Below are positions 1 to 9,448 of a DNA stretch of 64,000 nucleotides, in pieces (position 1 is the first letter of the stretch; each line of letters opens with the position of its first letter). Position numbers and translations under genes: made by a program. Origin of the DNA: Verpa conica (taxonomy: Eukaryota; Ascomycota; Pezizomycetes; Pezizales; Morchellaceae); assembly GCA_033030425.1 (NCBI GenBank), contig JAUFSD010000003.1:2728001-2792000 (forward strand), in the 5' to 3' direction. The notes under the pieces are model-generated. The model saw only the letters and a list, made by a program, of their open reading frames with translations, made no database searches and was not told the DNA's origin.

Positions 1-1301
1 CCTACATTCTCCCCATCATCCAATCACTCTCCACCCGGGTCGTTACACGTCTACGTGCGGTGGTTGTGGTGCCCACAAGAGAACTTGTCTCGCAAGTTCT
101 CTCAACCGCAGTGTCATTGACCTCGGGGACTGGGTTGAAGGTGGGGACTGCTGTCGGGTCCAAAGCGCTAATGGGTGAACAGGCTCTCCTTATCGACCAG
201 AGCGAACACAGTGACAAAGGAAGCAAAGTGGACATTCTCATTACCACTCCAGGACGACTGGTTGAGCATATTAAAAATACTCCCAATTTTTGTCTAGCAT
301 GGGTCAAGTGGCTAGTCATCGACGAAGCAGATCGACTCCTCGCTCAGAGTTTTCAAGAGTGGGTTGACGTCGTTATTGGATCGATCGAGAGTGCTGCTAG
401 AGACCAAGAATGGGGTGGGGATATGGGGATTGCCTTAGAGAACCTTGGTATCAGAGTCAAGAAGGAGCGGGCAGACGTACGAAAAGTGGTGTTGAGTGCA
501 ACTATGACTAGGGATTCAGGAAAACTCGCAGGATTGAGGTTAAGAAGGCCAACAATGGTGGTCGTTGAGAATGCCATGAAATCGATAGGTGGAGACGCAG
601 GGGAAGGGACCCCTGAAGACGAAAATGAAAGCGATGATGATGATATACCAGATGAAGTGTTCTCAGTACCAATGGAGCTTAGAGAATACGCCATTCCAGT
701 TATGAATACGGAATATAAACCCCTCCACCTCATGTACCTCCTCCGCGATCGAGTCATCAAGAAAGGAACAATCGTGTTTGTAAAGAGCAATGAAGGAGCC
801 GCTAGACTATCTAAGCTTATCGAAGCGGTGGTCGAGGGAATTGAAGGGCTCGATAAAGGGGCTGGATGGACGACCGGATTAGTCACTGGAGAAATGGAGA
901 AGAAGCGCCGGGAGAAGGTACTCCGGGCTTTCAAAAAGGGCGAAGTTCATATGTAAGTCAAGCCACATTCATTACTCATCGAATCCAGCTAACAATAAAA
1001 TAGTCTCGTCTGCTCAGATCTCATTTCTCGTGGTCTTGATCTCCCACATGTCGATAATGTAGTAAACTACGACATCCCTTCTAGCACACGTGCATATGTG
1101 CATCGTGTTGGTCGTACTGCAAGAGCTGGGAAGGAGGGTGATGCTTTTACGCTCTTGGCTGATAAGGAAGCGAGGTGGTTTTGGAGGAATATTTCGAAGG
1201 GGATTCGGAGGAGGGATGAAGGGATTGAGAGGCTGGCTGTTGGGTTGGAAGAGGAAGGAATGGGATGGAGGGGAGTTTATGAGGGGGTTCTGTATGGGTA
1301 G
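1..1301 (+). CDS. DBP6: ATP-dependent RNA helicase DBP6/DDX51-type (5' truncated by window edge)
   Basis: DEAD-box helicase of the Dbp6/DDX51 group, which acts in the nucleolus during early 60S ribosomal subunit assembly. Two exons are visible, 1..952 and 1004..1301; the reading frame is open from base 3. The 51-nt intron starts GTAAGT and ends TAG, and splicing restores the motif V region (CSDLISRGLDLP). Motifs in order: PTRELV (Ia), TTPGRL (Ib), IDEADRLL (II, DEAD form), SATM (III), IVFVKS (IV), HRVGRTARAG (VI). An acidic insertion (about 195-215 of the visible part, ESDDDD) sits between the two RecA lobes, as is common in this subfamily. The Q motif and Walker A lie upstream of the window. 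The short tail after motif VI fits Dbp6. Family confidence is high; orthology to DBP6 rather than another nucleolar DEAD-box protein rests on the diverged motif II-III spacing. Confidence 0.88.
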
Positions 1302-1538
1302 GGGCGGGGTGTATGATATAATGTACTACAATTTTGTATTCTATGTATGTGTTGGCTCTTTTCATATATCAACGGAGTTCTTTGTATTGTATCAGTCCAG
1401 CGATTGATATTTTGTGATTGAGGCTCAGGTAGTGTTGGAGAGTGTTCCTCATTGTCATTGTCTACTGCCTTACTAAAGAACGCCCCCCTCCCCTCCCCTC
1501 CCCCGCCAGAACTTCATGTACCTCAATTGCTTCTGACA

Positions 1539-3011
1539 ATGATTCTCCGACTCCCCCGAACCCCCCCCATCTGTCTCTCCTGCCGTACCGCCACCACCGC
1601 CCATAACAGCCACCGTCTCCGTCTCCTCTCCACCGCCAGCACACCCAACCCACCCACCGCCCCCAAACCAACCCCAAACCTCCGCGCTATCCGCGAATCC
1701 GCAGATTACCACGCCCAAAACTGCATCGACAGAAACTACCCTACCCTTGCCTCAGTCCCCTCACGAATCCTCTCCCTACACTCCGAAATCACAGCCCTCC
1801 AAAGATCTGCCCGCAACGACCGAGAAATCGTCAACGGACTAACAGCACACATCAAATCCCTCGCCCAGAATGGACATCACCTACCTGAGCAAGTACTTAC
1901 AGAAGCCAAAAACCTAAAGGGGAAACTCGCCACCATCGAAGCCACCGAAAGCAGCCTCGATGCAGAAATGCGTGCTCTCGCACTATCATTGCCGAACCAG
2001 ACACACTCATCCGTACCAATCGGAAACGAGCCAAGATTACTTGAATATGTCAATGCACACCTCGAGGGTACGAATTGGGCTGGTAGGAAATCTCATACCG
2101 ATATTGGCGCTGAGTTAGGGCTGCTGGATTTCGCATCTGCGGGGACGGTTAGTGGGTGGGGGTGGTACTATCTCCTCGATGATCTGGTGCTGCTTGAGCA
2201 GGCACTTGTCAATTACGCTCTTACGAAAGCCCGTAAGGATGGGTGGAGGCTTGTTACGCCGCCAAGTATAGTATACTCCCATATCGCCTCTGCTGCTGGC
2301 TTCCGCCCACGAGATCAGAATGGGGAGCAACAGGTCTACTCGCTTGAGTCTAATGGAGGAATCCCACATAGTCTTGTGGGGACTGCTGAGATCCCGCTAG
2401 CGGGGTTAGGCGCAAATAGGGTTTTCGGACTAGAGGAGCTACCGTTGAAGGTTGTGGGGGCGGGGAGGGCGTATAGAGCGGAAGCGGGAGCAAGAGGGGT
2501 AGAGAGCAAGGGGTTGTATAGAGTGCATGAGTTTACAAAGGTGGAATTGTTTGCTTGGTGTCCTCCAGGTATACCAGTAGATCGGGGTGTGGGTGCTTCT
2601 ACGCCTGCTGAGAGTGTGTTTACTGAGATGCTAGAGTTTCAAAAGGGTTTTGTCGGGAGTTTAGGTCTCTATGCTAGAGTTTTGGAAATGCCAACAGCGG
2701 ATCTGGGGGCAAGTGCGAGTAGGAAGGTGGATATAGAGGTGTATATGCCGTCTCGAACAGCTAAAGATCCATGGGGGGAAGTATCAAGCTTGAGTAATTG
2801 TACCGATTATCAAGCGCGGCGGTTGAATACGAGAGCGAAGCTGAAGAATGGTGGGAGGGAGTTTGTGTGGACACTTAATGGGACTGCCGTGGCTATTCCA
2901 AGAATAATAATTGCGCTATTGGAGTATGGGTACGAAGAAGGTGTTGGAGTGAGGGTACCAGAGGTTCTGAGACCGTTTATGGGGGGAATGGAGGTTATAA
3001 CTAAAAGATGA
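1539..3011 (+). CDS. DIA4: Seryl-tRNA synthetase, mitochondrial type
   Basis: Class II seryl-tRNA synthetase, single exon, 490 residues from the first in-frame ATG. The open frame runs further upstream to a TTG, but no earlier ATG exists. The N-terminus is rich in Arg, Ser and Thr with almost no acidic residues over the first ~35 positions (RLPRTPP, SHRLRLLSTAST), a typical mitochondrial presequence. A coiled-coil tRNA-binding arm follows (about 75-150), then the catalytic core: TAEIPLAG (motif 2 entry), AYRAEAG, VHEFTKVELFAW, SNCTDYQARRLNTR, and motif 3 in NGTAVAIPRIIIALLE. These match the yeast Dia4-like organellar enzyme better than the cytosolic form, which has longer C-terminal sequence. 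It lies 237 bases downstream of the helicase on the same strand and should have its own promoter, although that gap is short. The role, charging mitochondrial tRNA-Ser, is inferred from the presequence and family. Confidence 0.9.
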   Translation: MILRLPRTPPICLSCRTATTAHNSHRLRLLSTASTPNPPTAPKPTPNLRAIRESADYHAQNCIDRNYPTLASVPSRILSLHSEITALQRSARNDREIVNGLTAHIKSLAQNGHHLPEQVLTEAKNLKGKLATIEATESSLDAEMRALALSLPNQTHSSVPIGNEPRLLEYVNAHLEGTNWAGRKSHTDIGAELGLLDFASAGTVSGWGWYYLLDDLVLLEQALVNYALTKARKDGWRLVTPPSIVYSHIASAAGFRPRDQNGEQQVYSLESNGGIPHSLVGTAEIPLAGLGANRVFGLEELPLKVVGAGRAYRAEAGARGVESKGLYRVHEFTKVELFAWCPPGIPVDRGVGASTPAESVFTEMLEFQKGFVGSLGLYARVLEMPTADLGASASRKVDIEVYMPSRTAKDPWGEVSSLSNCTDYQARRLNTRAKLKNGGREFVWTLNGTAVAIPRIIIALLEYGYEEGVGVRVPEVLRPFMGGMEVITKR

Positions 3012-3192
3012 GAGGGGGTGGAGGTTGGGTGTATATATGGCCTATCAAGTTATAGGAAAGTAGACTTTAAAACCTTTGATATATCGCGTTGGCTATATAA
3101 ATCCAATTGGAGTCTCTACAGCAATTTACTCTACATAAGAATAATCAAAACTGTAACTTAGAATCTACTTACTCCCTGTCACAAAGCTTTAT

Positions 3193-4150
3193 CTAGAGTC
3201 CAATTGCCCCCCCCCCCTCTCTGATTGTATTTATAGCGAAGAAATATTCAGCGATTTCATTAATATCCTTAATAAAAAGATATTCCCCCTTTGTGACATT
3301 ATTTCTCCCGGAGATTTTGATCCCCTCTAGCTTCTCTGAGCTTTTCTGGTGGAAAATATAAAAATTCAATACACCTACTCTACTCGGCCTCGTAATCGCC
3401 GACAAATATCCCTTTGAACGAATACATCTTATCAGGCATATACAGCTCCTCGCTCAGCGCAGAATAGTGCTCCGGGTAAGGTTTTAAATAATTAAAAAGT
3501 GTCTCAGAAAGTTCATTTGTTGGGGGTTTCCTAGGTTTAGCGGGTATCTACGGCTGGTGCCATATATGGTCTCTGGATAGGATATATAAAGATGGCTAAA
3601 AGGACTCTAGTGGGTTCGGCAGATATGTTTTAGGATGGGTAGGAGTGGTGCGGGGGAATAAGAGAACTGGGACCATCCACGATAGCGGTACAGTACTCTG
3701 CATCGTAGGTGATATGTCTTGTAGGGTGAATCAGGGATTTACCCAGAGTTGAACCCGGACTTTACTAGTTATTACTTGGATAGAAGGATTTAAAGACCAG
3801 GTACGGATATTATTTAAGGGGTATTAAAGTACTGTGTTGGCCTAATGCTGTACATATCTGGTGCTCCGGTATGTTTTTTGTACCTTGGGATTATTATATC
3901 ATTTACATGTCTCCCTCTGGTGTTACGGCCACCCCACCACAACTTTCTGAATAGCCAGATATGGTGTTCTAGCGCCACATATAGCTTATTGTAGGATGTA
4001 TATGGAGCTGGGAAACTGATGCGTATGAAAGAAACTAATTTGGCCCAGAGATCGCCTGAGGTAGCAAGAATATAAATTTACCGGGAGGTCTGGACGTAAT
4101 TTTGAAGACTGGCTCTATCAAGAAGGCTCAAGAGTTCTAGGGAGGGGTCA
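3193..4150 (-). pseudogene. Decayed F-box-family protein gene
   Basis: No intact gene, but fragments on the minus strand line up in order with one fungal F-box protein family. From about 4150 to 3830 one frame reads SLELLSLLDRASL, an in-frame TAA, then LATSGDLWAKLV, SYNKLYVALEHHIWLFRKL and IIIPRYKKHTGAPDMYS, resembling the F-box tail followed by the LY.AL..HHWL..KIWF and RYD..GCIEA blocks. From about 3515 to 3380 another frame reads ALSEELYMPDK, then SFKGIFVGDYEAE, then a stop. The segment 3405..3193 continues in a shifted frame with FYIFHQKSSEKLEGIKISG and KGEYLFI. Several stops and at least two frame changes show that it is dead. The family assignment is from recalled motif patterns, not alignment. 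Confidence 0.45.
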
Positions 4151-4804
4151 GACAATTAATATCTATAAATGAATTTATCGTGACACTACCTGAGAGTGTT
4201 AGAATATCCATAACTAAAATGTCTTTACATTGAACAGTATTGGGATTTGAATCTTTGAGATCAGTAGTATGTTCTCGTGCTGGTTGACCATCATCTCCTG
4301 AGGGGTGTATAGTTATATTGGGTATTCTAAACGACGGTTCCCCGCGTAGAGGGGTATTTTTTGAGTCTTGTGGGGCACTATCATATACTTCACTACCGAA
4401 AATAGTAGCTTTTGTAGGTTTTAGTAGAGGGGATTTGTTTTTAGACTCTATTTTACTGTTTGTGGTGGAATGTAGGAGGTGGTGATGTGGTGTGTGGGGC
4501 TGTGGCTCAAGATATATAGCGAGACGTATGGTGGCAGAATCCTTACTTTAAAAGTACTATGGTCCGGTCTACTATCCTATATGCTGGAGAAAAATGTTGA
4601 CCCCCTAGTGGGCTCATGTTATGATCTATTGAACGCCGATAATGTAGGTCCCCGTCTTGGGCTAGCCATGAATAATTATACCAAAACTATCTGTTCTCTA
4701 CTTTCAATGTATCATACCTGTTGTATCTAGTTAGTGGTCTAAACATAACCAGTAAAAAGACTCGGCCTCCACTTGGGGGGTCAGCCTCGCTAGCATATGG
4801 GATA

Positions 4805-4979
4805 CAGTACACTTCCGTTATAAGAATACTCGTTATAAGAATAACCGCTCTATAAGAATATGGTATACCAGTCCCATTTTTGGTTTAGGGTGGGTTATAC
4901 GCATCCGCTATAAGAATAAGTGGTCTATAAGAATATGAAATTTCGGTCCCAAGCGTATTCTTATAACGGAAGTCTACTG
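4805..4979. mobile_element. Pogo/Tc1-mariner-like MITE, 175 bp, TA-flanked
   Basis: Terminal inverted repeats of 25 bp differ at one position. The left end reads CAGTACACTTCCGTTATAAG and the reverse complement of the right end reads CAGTAGACTTCCGTTATAAG, both followed by AATAC. Each end abuts TA (4803-4804 and 4980-4981), the target duplication of Tc1/mariner elements, and CAGT termini are typical of the pogo/Fot1 branch. Internal copies of CTATAAGAATA form subterminal repeats. There is no coding capacity, so it must have been moved by a transposase encoded elsewhere. Confidence 0.85.
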
Positions 4980-5109
4980 TATCATGATATATGCACGGCA
5001 ATCAAGTCATGAACTCAAGAAACCATAGAAAATAAAATACTTGTAGATATCATAGTGCACTAAGATCTTTCCTACAGACTCTCATTTTGATAAAATAAAA
5101 TAAAAGTCA

Positions 5110-7444
5110 TCAGTCCCTCAGATATTTCGCCTCTGCGGTATAATCTTTTTGCGGCCCATTGACCTTATACTTAATCCAAAATTTCTCTAGATCTGTACCC
5201 ACGCTCTTGAACACAAACCGGTAACTTGGCCAATACCAATCTTTTATACAAAGGTGCTCACTCCTCGCTTTCCATCCACCCTTTATATCCACTTCCCCAA
5301 CCTCTCCCAACACCTCCTTCTCTCCGTCCGACGGCGATAAGATACTAACCTCGTGAAAAAAGTAATCCACATCTCCACCACTAGCTTTAACGAACCATAC
5401 CGTGATAACATCCTCTTCTGGGTGATAACGGTAGATATAATTGCGCTGACCCGTCATTGTGAGGCCTGTGTCAGTAGTGAAAGTGCCTTCTTCAGAGTAG
5501 AGGTATTCGAAGATTTCGCCTCCAGGAGTCTTGAAAGAAGGCTTTTTGCGGTCAAGGACAAGGCGTGTTGAGCACGCTGAAGAATTGGATTCTTCAGTGG
5601 TCCGTGCAGAGGGAGTGAATGTTGATTCTCTAGGTTTAAACTCTGCGGTGCCAGTAAACTGTCCACTAGGGTAATTGAAGTTTTTTGAATCAATTCGCCG
5701 TGAAATTTTCCATTTCCCATGTAGAGATCTGAATATTGCGCTTGCGATGAACCGTGGAGCTTTCGTTGAGGGAGGCGTAACTAGAGATTTCAATAAGGCC
5801 AAGGATTTCTTGGCTTCATCATCTTCTGAAGGAATGACCGCATTAAAGTGTGCAGGGATCATTGTATTTGGGAAATATTGTGTAGAGGAAGGGGTACAGG
5901 GAAGTCCTAGTCGCTCCCGGAGGTCGTTGACTACTCCTAGATAATCACCTGCAGCCCATTGGGGTCTAAAGTCGCATTGTTTCGCATCTGATCGTTTCTC
6001 TCGAACACTTTCAAGCTCCTCTATGCCTTTCTTCATATCCTCGTCACTCGGCCAGTCGAGTTTACCCGAAAACAGACCTGCAAGCCACCGTCCCTGGAGT
6101 TCTAAAACACCAAAATATGGGCCTTTATACATTCCCACGAACCCACCAGTCCTTTGAAAGGCTGGGTGGAGAGCTAGGTTGTAAAGGAGTAGCGGTAAAA
6201 AGTTGGGATCCTCGGGAATGGAAGACTGGGATGAGGTTAATGCCGAGAAAATGTCTTCTGGGAGTATATTTTGAAGTAAAGATGCTGGGTGGTACCCGGT
6301 TCCGAGAATTACCATGTCCACATCAGCGATTTCCTTTCCATCCTCAAGAAAGATTTTTTTCTCGGGATTTGAAGACAGCCTCGAAACACGCCCAAGAGTG
6401 GTTTTAATAGCCCCAGTACGTACAAAATTGGCATAGGAGTCGGAAATAGCGACCCAAGGCATCTGCTGCATATACTTCTCGCTTTGATACAGCGCAGGGG
6501 ATATCTCAGATTGATCACTGCCGACAAACCCTTTCATGCGATTGCTCACTTCGAATGTGGTTTCTTCTATAGGCTTTGGTGGCTGAGAGGACTGTGCTAG
6601 ACGCAAGTTGAAGTCGTACATCAATAAATCAAGAGGGAGGAATCTAGGAGCCGTAGTATCCTCAGGGTTGGAGACTGAGAAATATTTCGATAGGACCCAA
6701 AATGGACGAGAAAATAAGTGTATAATCTCTACTTTCTCCGCCTCTTTTTCTGGTAATGAGGATAGATGCAGGGCTAAGTCCGCTGCCACTTCAACTCCAG
6801 TCATGGATCCTCCAACCACCACAATCTTCTTCTTTCCCTTCGTGTCCAGTTTTGAAAACTCCACAGAATGATACACTTCCCCTCGAAATTCTTCCAGGCC
6901 GTCGATAGGAGGTATATACGGCGCTGAAAAGAATCCTGAACACATCGCCAGAAAATCGAACCTTTCCGCCTCAACCTCATTATTTTTCCCTATATCTCTC
7001 CACTCAACCAACCAGCTTCCATCCTCTTTCCTAGTGATTTTTGTAACGGGGCAGCTCAGCTTTAACATTTCATCCGGGATATATTTCTCCTGGTATCTCT
7101 CTAGGTACCAGCCCATCTCTTTCGCCGTCGGGAACATAGTCGACTCCTCTGGCCAAGCAAGGTCCGAGAATGCGCAAGTATAAATCGAATGATTCAGTGT
7201 CATTTCTGGATCGAGTGCAAGAACATCTGCGGCCGTAGAGTTGGACCAAAGACCACCGACTTTGGGCTTGGCCTCAAAAATCGTTGGCCGAATATTGGAT
7301 GCCAGCATCGAACGTGCGGCGGTTAGACCCGAGGGGCCACCGCCTAGAGAACGATTTAGTCAGTTCATGATCCTTCTTGAGAAATTAATAGCATTCAGAG
7401 AATTTTCTACCGATAATGGCAACTGTTTTCCGAGAGCCTGCCAT
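5110..7444 (-). CDS. FAD-dependent monooxygenase (FMO-like) fused to DUF6314 domain
   Basis: Two exons, 7444..7411 and 7343..5110, with a 67-nt intron (GTAGAA...CTCTAG). The first exon encodes only eleven residues plus one base, and splicing completes the FAD-binding GGGPSG motif. 755 residues in total. N-terminal part: FAD site near 12-17, an FMO-type flavin region (KVGGLWSNS), NADPH-binding GGSMTGVE near 190, and the C-terminal flavoprotein signature LGTGYHPA near 370. The last ~170 residues (FRSLHGKWKISRRI, TGQRNYIYRYHPEEDVITVWF, DYFFHEV) match the DUF6314 domain, a lipocalin-like fold of unknown function attached to such oxidoreductases in fungi. It is probably a soluble oxidase or monooxygenase; the substrate is unknown. 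Its nearest neighbours are mobile-element and pseudogene sequence, so it may lie in a flexible accessory segment. It is not accompanied by recognisable secondary-metabolism genes. Confidence 0.88.
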
Positions 7445-7720
7445 GAAGTAGAAGGATTTGGATAGGGACGACCGAGAAGCAGTGAGGAGTCCCCGGGTGA
7501 AAATAGTAGACAACAGTTTTAGATTAAATTTTTTTTTTGCGGATATGGGGAATTCAGACTTATTTAAGCCTTTATGAGGTATACAATGCGGGAATGATAA
7601 GTCGGTGTCGGTGTCAGTACCGATAGCGGGGCTTTGGTGGGGGATTAGCCCTGGGTGTTTCGGAGGTTTGTGGTTTCGCTGGAATGCAACACAATGAGGT
7701 GTGGGCACACCAGCAGGGTA

Positions 7721-8302
7721 CGGCGGCACGTGGCTACAAAGGTCCAATCTGCATATTTTGCAGATTTCGCAGATTTAGGGGTGGCAACGCCCAGGGCTAA
7801 AACACCCAACTAAAATAAAAGTTTGCTTAAAGATATTCAGAGAGGACTGTTATTAGGTCAATATTAAGCGAAATATTTAAATATTTAATTCTTTTTAAGG
7901 AAGGAAGAGGGTAAGTTTTATTTAGTGGGGCTATTTAGGTGGGTTATTTTTATTTATTAGTTTTGCAGTAGTTATGTTATGTATACTGGTTGCCAGTGTG
8001 AAGGTTGCAAAAGATTGCTTATTTGGCACTTTGTGGTTGCTAACAGGAGTGCTGCTGGCTGCACCTTTTCCTCTCATGTTAACTGCAAACTTTTGCTTTA
8101 ATCTTCACCAGTACAGCTCTGCCCGAGAAAATAACTAAATATTTAAAAATCTCGCTTATTATCAATCTAATAACAGACCTCTCTGAATATTTTTAAGTGA
8201 ACTTTTATTGTAGTTGGGTGTTTTAGCCCTGGGCGTTGCCACCCCTAAATCTACAAAATCTGCGAAATCTGCGGATTGGACCTTTGTAGCTACGTGCCGC
8301 CG
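7721..8302. mobile_element. Non-autonomous DNA element with ~180-bp terminal inverted repeats, TA-flanked
   Basis: Both ends read CGGCGGCACGTRGCTACAAA inward and are bordered by TA (7719-7720 and 8303-8304). The inverted repeats extend about 180 bp on each side with roughly 85% identity, including the shared blocks GGGGTGGCAACGCCCAGGGC and TATTCAGAGAGG. The central ~210 bp is unrelated to the arms and has no significant reading frame. The TA duplication suggests a Tc1/mariner-superfamily transposase; the element family is not one I can name. The arms have diverged in many positions, so the insertion is old. Confidence 0.8.
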
Positions 8303-9448
8303 TAGCAGGGCAGGGTACTAAATGCTAAAAGATAGAAAAGGCAAAATAAGCAGTTGCCACATCTAACTTATTGCAACCACAACCACCATGCCTAACAAAA
8401 AAGAGACCCCCTTAATTAGGCAATAGATATTTACAGTAGTTTTTTCCTAGGCAAAAAGAAGTAGAGTGAAAATACAACTTAGCTATATATACTCTGGGTT
8501 GGTTGTCACTACATACATTTAGTTGAGGTACTCATGGCAACCATGGTACCCACCAAAAAGCGGTTTCATATATTTTACTTATATATATACTCCTAACTCT
8601 ATGATTATAGAGTCAAAGCAAATACCTTACCGGAACTTGTAACTTAAATCATCTTAAGCTCAGATTGTGGGTGGGGTGGGTTGATTCATACTGGGCACAG
8701 TCAGCAGAGAGTCATACCATCTATCTCCGAATACGTAAGTGAGCTACCAACACATCCAATAAGAGAGTTTTCATCCCACAGGAAGTTCAGTAATAACCCT
8801 CATGAGTTCAGTAATACTCTATTCAAGATTAGATAAACAAAATCTAAGACTTGCATTAAGATTTTATTACACACATTTATGGGCCCCAGTCACCATGATA
8901 CTAAACATACAAAACCAAGGTTAATAGACCAACAGAGCCTCTCTATATTGAAATTTTGTAATCCACCTGTAGGTCTAGTGAATTATAATAGTTAACATAT
9001 GGGTAATGTCAAGGCGTAAATAGCCTATCTAAAGTTACGTTTTGTTCGGAGCATGTGGTATTATGGCCCAGGTCTGGTTTACTTGGAAATAGCAAGCACA
9101 ACACCAGACGGAAAAGCCTACTCTAGGGTGTATTAGGCACGAAACATAGGGCATCACTCGCTTTAGGCATCCCCAGAAGCTCCTTGCCTGCCCACCACCC
9201 CCACGCGTATGGTTTAATATAAGTATTATGGGACAGGAGATTGGGGATCGGAGCCTACACCTAGTGAAATCCCAGAAGGAAGACACACCTTAGAGGCGAA
9301 TTTGTATAAGGTTGTTTAGTCGCCTAGCTATGGGTAAGGAATGCCATTTACTCCTAAATATACATGTATGTATTTGTACATTAGTAGTCTACTAAAGTCA
9401 AGAAAGCTTATATATATAGCACCATATTCTACAACTCATCAACACATA
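8303..9448. other. AT-rich intergenic tract
   Basis: No gene supported on either strand. Short open frames here (for example 9286..9035 minus) have no recognisable motif. One TACATGTA palindrome lies at 9361. Confidence 0.6.

Noticed and set aside
4479..4730. 84-codon plus frame beside the MITE
   Set aside because: Not recognisable and lies in degenerate repeat-like sequence.
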